NCBI RefSeq assembly: GCF_000368625.1 | Contig: NZ_KB849575.1 | Location: 115,435-179,434 of the forward strand | DNA: 64,000 nt | Reading direction: 5' to 3' | Source: Acinetobacter schindleri CIP 107287 | Lineage (GTDB): Bacteria > Pseudomonadota > Gammaproteobacteria > Pseudomonadales > Moraxellaceae | In this document: in pieces, positions 1-11,294 of the stretch | Numbering within the stretch: the first letter of the stretch is position 1 | Layout: every line of letters starts with the position of its first letter | Translations under genes and position numbers: made by a program | Notes under the pieces: generated by a model | The model's database searches: none | Seen by the model: only the letters and a program-made list of their open reading frames with translations | What the model was told of the DNA's origin: nothing

Positions 1-1011
<1,011 letters not shown>

Positions 1012-1224
1012 TACAACACCCAAACAGTTGTTGTACGAACTGCGCAAGCAGTGAGCAGAGATTGATTCATTAAAGACCAAACGGTCTTGAAATACTTGAT
1101 TCAGCTAACGCTAGAACATACAATTCGACTCAGATATTATCTGTTAAACTCATTTGACCAAGCAACGGCAAGCAAAGCAGCAATGCAAAGCGAATAAGAC
1201 CAAACGCAAAGTCATACCAGTTGT
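1012..1224 (+). other. 23S-5S internal transcribed spacer
   Basis: This is non-coding spacer of the rRNA operon. It contains small hairpins that may be processing stems: TACAAC pairing with GTTGTA near 1010-1034, CTGC/GCAG around 1040-1052, and AAGACC/GGTCTT at 1073-1088. No tRNA cloverleaf is visible. Confidence 0.7.
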
Positions 1225-1340
1225 GCTGGCGACCATAGCAAGAGTGAACCACCTGATCCCTTCCCGAACTCAGAAGTGAAACCTCTTAGCGCTGATGGTA
1301 GTGTGGGGTTTCCCATGTGAGAGTAAGTCATCGCCAGCTC
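1225..1340 (+). rRNA. rrf: 5S ribosomal RNA
   Basis: This is the complete 5S gene. The ends GCTGGCGACCATAGC and GTCATCGCCAGC pair to form helix I, and the conserved core ACCTGATCCCTTCCCGAACTCAG lies in the first half as expected. The length of about 116 bases is normal. It is followed directly by a strong terminator, so this is the distal end of the rrn operon. Confidence 0.97.
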
Positions 1341-1350
1341 ATTATTCTAA

Positions 1351-1387
1351 ACACCCCCTGTCATTTGACAGGGGGTGTTTTTTTATG
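1351..1387 (+). terminator. rRNA operon terminator
   Basis: Perfect GC-rich stem AACACCCCCTGTC / GACAGGGGGTGTT with loop ATTT, followed by a run of T. It ends the 23S-5S transcript. Confidence 0.93.
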
Positions 1388-1598
1388 TAATTTTTTAATT
1401 TATTTCCAATTTTTAAAAGCAAATAAGATCATTTGATAAAAATAAGATACTAATTAATATTAATATTTAAAATAAATAGCTTAAATAGTGCATAAAAAAT
1501 ACAAGGAATTGTATGTAATTTAACAAATCTATGTTATAAAAAAATAAAGCGGCATAAAAATTGCTTAGAAAGCGCGGTTTGAATAATGAGGGGTAACA

Positions 1599-3050
1599 AT
1601 GAAATTATCAGTGGGCTTAAAAGTTGCGAACTCGCTGTCATTAACTCCACAATTACAGCAAGCAATTCGATTATTGCAACTGTCGAGTCTGGAACTTGAA
1701 CAGGAAATTCAGTTACAGCTAGATAGTAATCCTTTGCTGGAAAAAGTTGAAGAACAATCAAATTTAGAAAGTTTATCTACTTCTGAAGTTGAGCATGACC
1801 AAAAAGACTTAACCAATGAATTGAATGCAGATCATTTGCCTGATGATTTGCCTGTGGATACTGATTGGGATGATGTATATACCCATCAGCCCACTAGTTT
1901 AGGTGCAGCTGAATACGAAGAACGTGAGGATAATCGGCAGGGACATTTAAGTCTGCAGCAACATCTGATTGAACAGGTAAATCTGCTACATTTTTCTAAA
2001 ATTGATAAGTTGATTGCGCATTGCATTATCGATTCTCTGGACGATAAGGGCTTTCTTGAAGTCCAAATTTCGGAAATTACCACCTCAGTTCAACACTTGT
2101 TACAAAGCATGGGCTATGAGGAGGAAATTGAAGATGATGAAGTCCTTGTAGTACTCAAACATATTCAACGATTAGAGCCTATTGGTGTCGGTTCGCGCAA
2201 TTTGGCTGAATGCCTGATGGTTCAGCTGGATAATTTGCCAGTTTCCACACCTTGTCGTAATGATGCAATCAAGCTGCTACAGCATTATGAACTACTCATT
2301 ACCAACGAATTACCTCGGCTAATTAAGCAAACTGGTTTGAATCCAGAGCAGTTACGCTGTGCAGTAGATTTACTTAAAACCTTAAAGCCACATCCTGGTC
2401 TGGAATTTGAAGATCGTGAATCTGATTATCAGGTGCCCGATGTTGTCGTGTTGAAAAAGAATGACTGCTGGCAAGTAATGTTGAATCCTGACGTGATGCC
2501 AAAACTACGTGTGAATTCGTTTTATGCCAATATGATTCGTCGTGCGGATCAAAGTGATGACAACCAGTATTTAAGAAATCAGATGCTGGAAGCCAAAAAT
2601 TTCATTAAGAGTATCGATGAACGTCATAAGACTTTGTTAAAAGTAGCCACTTGTATTGTCGAACATCAAAAAGCTTTTTTAGAAATTGGTGCTGAAGGGA
2701 TGAAACCTCTAGTATTACGTGATATTGCTGAAGAAGTGGAGCTCCATGAATCAACAGTTTCTCGGGTGACAACCAATAAATACATGCTGACACCGCGTGG
2801 TCTTTTTGAATTGAAATATTTCTTTTCCAGTCATGTCGGTACGACTTCGGGTGGGGAAGCATCTTCAACTGCGATTCGTGCCAAGATTAAGAAATTGATT
2901 TCTGAGGAAAATATACGTAAGCCGTTGTCGGATAATGCAATTGCCAATATGTTAAAAGAGGAAGGTATTGATGTAGCAAGACGTACAGTCGCTAAATATC
3001 GTGAATCGTTACATATTCCTTCATCTTCTGAACGAAAGGTCTTGATCTAA
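1599..3050 (+). CDS. rpoN: RNA polymerase sigma-54 factor RpoN
   Basis: RpoN is the sigma-54 factor that directs core RNA polymerase to -24/-12 promoters and needs an AAA+ activator. All expected parts are present: a Leu/Gln-rich region I at residues 1-50 (activator interaction), an acidic region II at about 55-110, a core-binding domain at about 115-300, a helix-turn-helix, and the C-terminal RpoN box ARRTVAKYRE at residues 460-469. The length of 483 aa is normal. The start ATG has a GAGGGG Shine-Dalgarno. It is followed by its own terminator and then hpf, the usual partner. The upstream neighbour is an rRNA operon rather than lptB, which commonly precedes rpoN in this group. Confidence 0.97.
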   Translation: MKLSVGLKVANSLSLTPQLQQAIRLLQLSSLELEQEIQLQLDSNPLLEKVEEQSNLESLSTSEVEHDQKDLTNELNADHLPDDLPVDTDWDDVYTHQPTSLGAAEYEEREDNRQGHLSLQQHLIEQVNLLHFSKIDKLIAHCIIDSLDDKGFLEVQISEITTSVQHLLQSMGYEEEIEDDEVLVVLKHIQRLEPIGVGSRNLAECLMVQLDNLPVSTPCRNDAIKLLQHYELLITNELPRLIKQTGLNPEQLRCAVDLLKTLKPHPGLEFEDRESDYQVPDVVVLKKNDCWQVMLNPDVMPKLRVNSFYANMIRRADQSDDNQYLRNQMLEAKNFIKSIDERHKTLLKVATCIVEHQKAFLEIGAEGMKPLVLRDIAEEVELHESTVSRVTTNKYMLTPRGLFELKYFFSSHVGTTSGGEASSTAIRAKIKKLISEENIRKPLSDNAIANMLKEEGIDVARRTVAKYRESLHIPSSSERKVLI

Positions 3051-3071
3051 GTTTTAAAATCTGACTATTCT

Positions 3072-3111
3072 AGAGATTCATCATGACACTATGATGAATC
3101 TCTTTTTCTTT
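3072..3111 (+). terminator. rpoN terminator
   Basis: A 13-bp perfect stem (AGAGATTCATCAT / ATGATGAATCTCT) with a 6-base loop and a T-rich tail, 21 bases after the rpoN stop. Confidence 0.92.
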
Positions 3112-3227
3112 TGAGGAACCGTAAAATGATTTGATCCAATTTCTGAACTGTAACCTTGCATTGGTTATTGTCATCGAATCATTTGACTGTGACTCGTCTA
3201 ATCCTAACGAAGTTGAGGGATAGAACT

Positions 3228-3560
3228 ATGCAAATAACAATTCGTGGACATCATTTATCTATTACGCCAGCAATTGAAGATACTATAAAAACAAAGTTCC
3301 AGCAGATGACTAAACATCTGGATCAAGTGAACAGTATGCAGGTTAAACTTTCAAAAGATCATCAGATTGATAAGCGCTCTAAAAAAGGAAGCAGTAATCA
3401 TATTGCGGAAGCGATTATCAGATTACCGGGAATCGAATTTTTTGCGCATGCCAATGCCGATGATATGTATACCTCGATCAAGCTTTTGACAGAAAAATTA
3501 AAAAAACAAATTGATCGATATCGAAAAATGAACCTGAATTATCAGCCATTGGCTTTATAA
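3228..3560 (+). CDS. hpf: Short-form ribosome hibernation promoting factor (HPF/YfiA family)
   Basis: HPF binds the 30S subunit at the tRNA/mRNA channel and favours 100S dimers or silencing in stationary phase. The protein starts MQITIRGHH, has the beta-alpha-beta-beta-beta-alpha layout of the S30AE fold, and carries the basic C-terminal helix with KLLTEKLKKQIDRYR. At 110 aa it is the short form without the extra C-terminal domain. The start at 3228 is chosen because a GAGGGA Shine-Dalgarno lies at 3215-3220; the frame stays open further upstream but has no support there. A position after rpoN is typical. Confidence 0.93.
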   Translation: MQITIRGHHLSITPAIEDTIKTKFQQMTKHLDQVNSMQVKLSKDHQIDKRSKKGSSNHIAEAIIRLPGIEFFAHANADDMYTSIKLLTEKLKKQIDRYRKMNLNYQPLAL

Positions 3561-3572
3561 TCGGGCAGAATG

Positions 3573-3604
3573 GAAAAAGAGGTTTTTAAAAGCCTCTTTT
3601 TTTA
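3573..3604 (+). terminator. hpf terminator
   Basis: Hairpin AAAGAGG / CCTCTTT with a short A/T loop and a T tract, directly after hpf. Confidence 0.85.
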
Positions 3605-3694
3605 TATATATAATGTATGTGACTAATGAATTATTTTTTTTATTTATAGTAAAATGATCCGTTTTACACCCTTAGTCCTATAAGAGGTCTTGTG

Positions 3695-5911
<2,217 letters not shown>

Positions 5912-5930
5912 TTTTTATTGTTCTAAAAGA

Positions 5931-5954
5931 CCGTCTGCAAGGACGGTTTTTTTT
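5931..5954 (+). terminator. Terminator of the ibaG-murA-hisG unit
   Basis: CCGTC / GACGG stem with a 6-base loop and eight T, 20 bases after hisG. Confidence 0.87.
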
Positions 5955-6108
5955 ATATTCAGAATTTGATAGAGAGTTTAGAGAAATCATCAATTTTGCC
6001 GAATGCTATTTCCAATAAAACTCATGCTCAAGAAAGTAGATAGATAACCACAAAGCCTGTTAAAACAGGTAAACTAATCTTTTCCATATCAACCTTGTGG
6101 GTAAATTG

Positions 6109-7398
6109 ATGCGACGTTTATCGACTCAAGATCAAAACTTCAAGCAGGTATTTGCTGACTTGTTAGCTTTTGAAACAGTGAGTGATCCTGAACTTTTAAA
6201 AACCGTAGATCAAATCATTGCTGATGTGCGTCAGCATGGTGATGCTCATGTTCTTAAACTTACTCAGCAGTTCGATCGACATCCAGCGCATCAATTTTCA
6301 GATCTGGAACTGACTCAAGAACAATTGAAAGCTGCCTTTGATGGTTTAACAGTTGAAGTGCGTGAAGCTTTAGAACTCGCTGCCAACCGTGTACGTGAAT
6401 TCCACCAAGCACAAAAGCAAGATGGCTGGACCTATGTCGATGCTTTAGGTAATACCTTAGGTCAAAAAGTCACACCACTTGATCGTGTGGGTATTTATGT
6501 ACCGGGCGGTTTGGCATCGTATCCATCTTCAGTATTGATGAATGCAGTACCTGCCCATGTTGCAGGTGTACCTGAAATTATTATGGTGGTACCTGCGCCA
6601 AATGGTGACTTAAATCCATTGGTACTTGCAGCAGCATATTTGGCAGGCGTGACCCGTGTATTTACCATTGGTGGTGCGCAAGCGGTTGCAGCATTAGCCT
6701 ATGGTACAGAAAGCATTCCATCTGTAGATAAAATCACAGGCCCGGGTAACCGTTTCGTTGCTGCGGCAAAACGTGCGGTATTTGGTCAAGTCGGTATCGA
6801 TATGATTGCCGGACCTTCTGAAATTCTAGTGTATGCAGAAGGTGAAAATAATGCTGAGTGGCTGGCAATGGATTTATTGTCACAAGCTGAGCATGACACG
6901 GTTGCGCAAGCAGTATTCATTACACCTGATGAAGCGTTGTTGAATGCAGTTGGCGAATGGATTGAAAAACACTTAGAAGCTTTACCAAAAGCTGAGATCG
7001 CACGTACGTCTATCGAGAACCGTGGTGCACTGGTATTAGTGAAAGATCGTGCTGAAGGTGCTGAACTCATTAACCAAGTGGCACCAGAACACTTGATGCT
7101 GTGCTTAGATGAAGCACAGGAAATGGCGGAAGATATTCGTCATGCTGGTGCGATCTTCATGGGGCGTTATACACCTGAAGCGATTGGTGATTACTGTGCA
7201 GGGCCAAATCATGTCTTACCAACCTCAGGGACAGCACGTTTTTCATCACCACTGGGCGTATATGATTTCCAAAAACGTTCAAGTCTGATTATGTGCTCTG
7301 AACAAGGCGTGAAAACTTTAGCGAAAACTGCTGATATCTTGGCGCAAGAAGAAAATCTTGATGCACATGCACGTTCTGCACGTTATCGTTATCAATAA
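6109..7398 (+). CDS. hisD: Histidinol dehydrogenase HisD
   Basis: HisD oxidises L-histidinol to L-histidine in two NAD-dependent steps, using a bound zinc. The sequence shows RVGIYVPGGLASYPSS, the NAD-site region GGAQAVAALAYGT, KITGPGNRFVAAAKR, and the catalytic/Zn segment around DLLSQAEHDTVAQAV and APEHL. The length of 429 aa is normal. ATG at 6109 (MRRLSTQDQ) is chosen; a GTG at 6097 is possible but less likely. Upstream lies a perfect small palindrome, CCTGTT-AA-AACAGG, at 6056-6069, of unknown role. The gene has its own leader after the hisG terminator. Confidence 0.96.
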   Translation: MRRLSTQDQNFKQVFADLLAFETVSDPELLKTVDQIIADVRQHGDAHVLKLTQQFDRHPAHQFSDLELTQEQLKAAFDGLTVEVREALELAANRVREFHQAQKQDGWTYVDALGNTLGQKVTPLDRVGIYVPGGLASYPSSVLMNAVPAHVAGVPEIIMVVPAPNGDLNPLVLAAAYLAGVTRVFTIGGAQAVAALAYGTESIPSVDKITGPGNRFVAAAKRAVFGQVGIDMIAGPSEILVYAEGENNAEWLAMDLLSQAEHDTVAQAVFITPDEALLNAVGEWIEKHLEALPKAEIARTSIENRGALVLVKDRAEGAELINQVAPEHLMLCLDEAQEMAEDIRHAGAIFMGRYTPEAIGDYCAGPNHVLPTSGTARFSSPLGVYDFQKRSSLIMCSEQGVKTLAKTADILAQEENLDAHARSARYRYQ

Positions 7399-7433
7399 GA
7401 TATTAAACAGAAATTTATTAAGAAATAAATTTT

Positions 7434-7508
7434 CCTCTCCCTTTGGGAGAGGTTAGGAGAGGGGGAATTGATACACCTCTCCCTAACCCTCTCCTAGCAG
7501 GAGAGGGA
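7434..7508. repeat. Composite GA/CT-rich palindromic repeat (element 1)
   Basis: Two hairpins in tandem between hisD and hisC. The first is CCTCTCCC (7434-7441), loop TTT, GGGAGAGG (7445-7452). The second is built on CCCTCTCC and GGAGAGGG around 7487-7507. The segments GGTTAGGAGAGG and CCTCTCCCTAACC are also complementary to each other, so the whole element can fold as one cruciform. Related hairpin pairs occur at 39746-39800 and 53274-53326. It resembles a REP or MITE-like intergenic palindrome. Confidence 0.7.
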
Positions 7509-7525
7509 ATTTTGAGAATTTAAAA

Positions 7526-8614
7526 ATGAATATCACCACAGAACAAATGCGTTTTTGGAGTCCTGAAGTACGTGAGCTTGAGCCGTACACACCAGGTGAA
7601 CAGCCTAAAATCCAAAATCTTTTAAAATTAAATACCAATGAAAACCCATATCCACCGTCACCAAAAGTGGTGGAAGCAGTGCAGAATGTCTTGGCAAATG
7701 GTGCGGATGTTTTACGTTTGTATCCTGACCCTGATGCCTCTGAACTGAAGCACGCGATTGCGAAACAGCAAAGTGTGCCAGTTGAGCAAGTCTTTGTCGG
7801 CAATGGTTCGGATGAAGTTTTAGCGCATATTTTCAAAGCATTCTTCGTTCAAGAATTGCCATTGCTCTATCCAGATATTACCTATAGTTTCTATCCTGTA
7901 TACAGCCAATTCTTTGGTGTCGAAACCAAAGTATTGCCGCTCAATGATGATTTTGAAATTGTAGTCGATGACTATAAACAGCCAAATGGTGGCATCATTA
8001 TTACCAATCCAAATGCACCAACCAGTATTGCACTGGGTTTATCTGCAATTGAAGAAGTGCTTCAAGCTAATCCAAATTCGGTTGTGGTGATTGACGAAGC
8101 CTATGTCGACTTTGGTGCAGAATCAGCGGTGGCGTTGGTTGAGAAATACGACAATTTGGTGGTCTGCCAAACCATGTCTAAGTCCCGCTCATTAGCAGGT
8201 CTACGGGTTGGTTTTGCGATTGCGCAGCCACATTTAATTGCAGCATTGGAAGCGGTTAAAAACAGCTTTAACTCTTATCCAATGGATCGTTTTGCCATTG
8301 CAGCAGCAGTAGCTTCCTTTGAAGACCAAGCTTACTTTGAAGCGCAAAATGCCAAAGTGATAGCGAGCCGTGAGAAATTGACAACACAGTTAAAAGAACT
8401 TAGATTTAAAGTTTTACCATCGGCTGCCAATTTCATTTTTGCATCATTCCCAAGCAAAGATGCAGGTGAGTTAGCATCTGAATTACGTGAACATGGTATT
8501 ATCGTGCGCTATTTTAATAAGCCACGTATCAATCAGTTCTTACGTATTACTATTGGTACAGATGAGCAGAATCAACGTTTGATTGATACATTGAAAAATG
8601 AGATTTTGATTTAA
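7526..8614 (+). CDS. hisC: Histidinol-phosphate aminotransferase HisC
   Basis: HisC is the PLP enzyme that converts imidazole-acetol phosphate and glutamate to histidinol phosphate. This fold-type I aminotransferase has the N-terminal [12 protein letters not shown], the GNGSDE cofactor loop (about residues 92-97), the NPNAPT motif (161-166), DEAYVDF (190-196), and the PLP-binding lysine in [12 protein letters not shown] (Lys219). The length of 362 aa is normal. The start lies 18 bases beyond the palindromic repeat. The Shine-Dalgarno is weak (TTGAGAA). Confidence 0.95.
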   Translation: MNITTEQMRFWSPEVRELEPYTPGEQPKIQNLLKLNTNENPYPPSPKVVEAVQNVLANGADVLRLYPDPDASELKHAIAKQQSVPVEQVFVGNGSDEVLAHIFKAFFVQELPLLYPDITYSFYPVYSQFFGVETKVLPLNDDFEIVVDDYKQPNGGIIITNPNAPTSIALGLSAIEEVLQANPNSVVVIDEAYVDFGAESAVALVEKYDNLVVCQTMSKSRSLAGLRVGFAIAQPHLIAALEAVKNSFNSYPMDRFAIAAAVASFEDQAYFEAQNAKVIASREKLTTQLKELRFKVLPSAANFIFASFPSKDAGELASELREHGIIVRYFNKPRINQFLRITIGTDEQNQRLIDTLKNEILI

Positions 8615-8662
8615 GTGAATCTATCCCTTGCGGAGCAATGCTCATCAAGGGGTGAGATTCAT
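8615..8662. repeat. Imperfect palindrome after hisC
   Basis: Nested inverted repeat directly after the hisC stop: GAATCT (8617-8622) with AGATTC (8655-8660), then CCCTTG with CAAGGG, then GAGC with GCTC at the centre. It is separate from the terminator that follows. The role is unknown. Confidence 0.55.
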
Positions 8663-8692
8663 AAAAAAACGACTCAATTGAGTCGTTTTTTT
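8663..8692. terminator. Bidirectional terminator between hisC and pabB
   Basis: Symmetrical stem with A tract, ACGACTCA / TGAGTCGT core and T tract; it serves convergent hisC (+) and pabB (-). Confidence 0.92.
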
Positions 8693-8694
8693 AT

Positions 8695-10026
8695 TTATTC
8701 AGGTGTGTACCAAGTATTGAGTAGATTCAACATAGCTTCGACTTTATCAAAACATTCTTGGTATTCGGCATCGCAGTCTGATGAAATGGTAATCCCGCCA
8801 CCAGCCCATAGTGACATCTCATTTTGGTATTTCTGTATTGAGCGGATCAGAATATTCCAGGAACCAGTTCCATCAAAATTAAAATACCCCATTGAGCCAC
8901 AATATGCACCTCGTGGCGCATCTTCAAGTTCTTCAATAATCTGCATGGCACGGATTTTAGGTGCACCAGTAATAGATCCGCCAGGAAGGGCGGACATTAA
9001 AACATTAAATGGATTTACATCTTTTTTTAATGTAGCTTGTACCTCACTAACCATATGATGAACTTGATTAAAGCTTTCAATATTGAACAGCTTTGGTGTT
9101 TTAACTGAGCCAGTTTCCGCATAAACACTTAAATCATTACGTAATAAATCCACGATCATCACATTTTCAACTTGATCTTTCTCAGAATTTTTTAAGGTCT
9201 GTTTGGACTGCTCATCCAATATTGGATCTATATAACGCGGCATCGTGCCTTTGATCGGTTTGGTAATAATCCGTCGCTCAGATTGAAACTCAATAAACAG
9301 TTCTGGTGAACAACTTAACAGCTCAAACTCACCTACGCGTAAATAACCAGCATAAGGTGCATTGGTTAGCTGCCAAAATTGTTCTGCTGTAGCTAACACA
9401 GAGCCTTTAGCTTGTGCTGAAAATTCTTGAGTCAGGTTGATCTGATAACAATCACCAGCTTTGATATATTCCTGAACCTGACTGAAAGCCTCCTGATAAG
9501 CCGATTTATTCCAACGCGCTGTACATGGAGAAACTAAATTAAATTCAGACTTATCCTGGAATTGATCAAGTAAAGCCTGAATCTGCTGAAAAATATGTTT
9601 CGCTTGAGGATCACTACTTTTAAAAATCCATCCTTGAGGGTTGAGTTCTAAATAAGTAGAGAATTGCCCAATAAAAAGTGCTGGCTGCTGGCGCTGTCTA
9701 TAATGAACTTGCTGCTGAGCTGCGTAGTCATAAGAAATGAATCCTACAAAGCCGCCATTAAATCTTGTAGAGTCCGAGGTTGATTTAGACGTGAAATTAA
9801 TAGTTAAATCTGGCGCAACGACTTCATACTGATTAAAAGAAACAGCCTGATAAGTTTGTATAATATCATCCTGTATAACTGTATAACGTTCAGCACAGCA
9901 GGCAATAAATGGCGTACCGTTGTCATATAAATATACAGCATGATCCAGGGAGCGCAATGCTTCCAAAATGGCATGCGGGGAACTATTTGAAGCAGACAGG
10001 AGATGTTGAAAAGTTAGGCTATGCAT
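8695..10026 (-). CDS. pabB: Aminodeoxychorismate synthase component I (PabB)
   Basis: PabB converts chorismate and ammonia to 4-amino-4-deoxychorismate for folate synthesis, with PabA supplying ammonia. This 443-aa protein has the chorismate-binding domain with the KPIKGTMPR motif; PIKGT is the signature separating PabB from anthranilate synthase TrpE (PTAGT). Further family motifs are VDLLRNDL, LPGGSITGAPK and GAYCGSMGY. The N-terminal region contains the Trp-site-like GGFVGFISYD. pabA is not in the window. The gene is monocistronic and convergent with hisC. Confidence 0.93.
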   Translation of the reverse strand: MHSLTFQHLLSASNSSPHAILEALRSLDHAVYLYDNGTPFIACCAERYTVIQDDIIQTYQAVSFNQYEVVAPDLTINFTSKSTSDSTRFNGGFVGFISYDYAAQQQVHYRQRQQPALFIGQFSTYLELNPQGWIFKSSDPQAKHIFQQIQALLDQFQDKSEFNLVSPCTARWNKSAYQEAFSQVQEYIKAGDCYQINLTQEFSAQAKGSVLATAEQFWQLTNAPYAGYLRVGEFELLSCSPELFIEFQSERRIITKPIKGTMPRYIDPILDEQSKQTLKNSEKDQVENVMIVDLLRNDLSVYAETGSVKTPKLFNIESFNQVHHMVSEVQATLKKDVNPFNVLMSALPGGSITGAPKIRAMQIIEELEDAPRGAYCGSMGYFNFDGTGSWNILIRSIQKYQNEMSLWAGGGITISSDCDAEYQECFDKVEAMLNLLNTWYTPE

Positions 10027-10251
10027 TCAGTTTAAAGCATTCAAGAGACTGAGATGATTCTATCTCAATTATCAAGAAAAATGAGGTAGAACTTGTATAT
10101 ACCGTTTATCGGTGAATAACGAAATGCGACCAACAACAGTTGAACAAAAAATGACACGCAGCTAATTTAGGGGGGCGAGCAAATCACTCAAGGATTAATT
10201 GTTCGTGCTGTCGTAAAATAAAAATACATCATGGACAAAGAGTGATTCACA
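10027..10251. other. Gap between pabB and the IS element
   Basis: No gene is visible in this stretch. It should hold the pabB promoter (reading left). If the 5' end of the gene truncated at 11295 was ever here, no recognisable in-frame piece remains. Confidence 0.5.
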
Positions 10252-11294
10252 ACGGCTTTGTTGCACAAACCTATCTGTAAAGGCTTTTTTAGCGATATAA
10301 TTTTCAAATGAAGAAGCCTACACACAAAATCTACCGCACAACCAATTGGCCCGCATATAACCGAGCACTCATGAGTCGCGGAAATATTGCCATTTGGTTT
10401 GATCCTGCTACGCAATGGTATGCTCCATCAAAAGGCAAACAAGGGCGAAATCAAACCTACTCCGACGCAGCCATCCAATGCTGCTTAATGATTAAATCCT
10501 TATTTCGTCTGTCTTTACGTATGGTTACTGGCTTTGTACAAAGTCTGATTAAACTTTGCGGATTAAATTGGATAGCTCCAGATTACACCACGCTTTGTAG
10601 AAGACAAAAGCATATTGATATTGTAATCAGCTACCAAAAAAGTAGCGATGGGCTGCATCTACTCATGGACTCTACAGGCATGAAGTTTCTAGGTGAGGGC
10701 GAATGGAAACGCAAGAAACATGGATCTGAATATCGTCGCCAATGGCGTAAACTTCATATTGGTATAGATGCCAAAACCCTACAAATACGAGCAGTTCAGC
10801 TTACAACCAATAATGTCAGTGATTCACAGGTGCTTGGTGATTTACTTGATCAGATTCCACAAGATGAGCGGATTGACTCTGTTTATACCGATGGAGCTTA
10901 TGACACCAAGCAATGCCGTCAGGTCATTGCAGATCGGCAAGCGCATGCGGTGATTCCACCTAGAAAAAATGCGAAACAATGGAAAGATACAAAGAGTAGC
11001 TCGCTAGAGCGAAATGAATTACTTCGAACAATTAAACGTTTAGGCAGGACACTATGGAAAAAATGGTCAGGCTATCATCGGCGAAGTTTGGTTGAAACTA
11101 AGATGCACTGCATTAAATTATTAGGAGATAAACTCAGCGCAAGGAGTTTTGGTAGCCAAGTGAATGAGATCCATGCACGTGTAGCAGTCCTTAACAGATT
11201 TACGGAATTAGGTCGCCCACTTACCCAAGTTACGCCTTAAATTTGGCTCAATTAGGGGCGCTTTGCATTTCAAATCTTTGTGCAACAAAGCCGT
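10252..11294 (+). mobile_element. IS5-family insertion sequence, IS903-type ends
   Basis: A complete element of about 1.04 kb. The left end ACGGCTTTGTTGCACAAA (10252-10269) is the exact inverse of the right end (11277-11294), an 18-bp perfect inverted repeat beginning GGCTTTGTTG if the outer two bases are excluded, as in the IS903 group. One transposase gene fills it. The 9-bp duplication expected for IS903-type elements is missing: the flanks read ATTCACAAC on the left and GTATTAAAC on the right. The two flanks were probably not adjacent when the element inserted, which implies a deletion or recombination between two copies. Confidence 0.93.
10308..11240 (+). CDS. IS5-family transposase (DDE type)
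   Basis: This 310-aa transposase catalyses cut-and-paste movement of the surrounding element. The catalytic triad is visible: Asp in LLMDSTGMK, Asp in VYTDGAYD, and Glu in the Y-R-E signature YHRRSLVETKM. The N-terminal part (RTTNWPAYNRALMSRGNIAIW) is typical of the IS903 group. The frame is intact, with no frameshift or stop, so the enzyme may be active. Confidence 0.95.
   Translation: MKKPTHKIYRTTNWPAYNRALMSRGNIAIWFDPATQWYAPSKGKQGRNQTYSDAAIQCCLMIKSLFRLSLRMVTGFVQSLIKLCGLNWIAPDYTTLCRRQKHIDIVISYQKSSDGLHLLMDSTGMKFLGEGEWKRKKHGSEYRRQWRKLHIGIDAKTLQIRAVQLTTNNVSDSQVLGDLLDQIPQDERIDSVYTDGAYDTKQCRQVIADRQAHAVIPPRKNAKQWKDTKSSSLERNELLRTIKRLGRTLWKKWSGYHRRSLVETKMHCIKLLGDKLSARSFGSQVNEIHARVAVLNRFTELGRPLTQVTP

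Noticed and set aside
8615-9058. 147-codon plus-strand frame after hisC
   Set aside because: It runs through the palindrome and terminator into the antisense of pabB; no Shine-Dalgarno.
10252-11294. Composite transposon with a second IS copy
   Set aside because: No second copy of the inverted repeats was found in the window.
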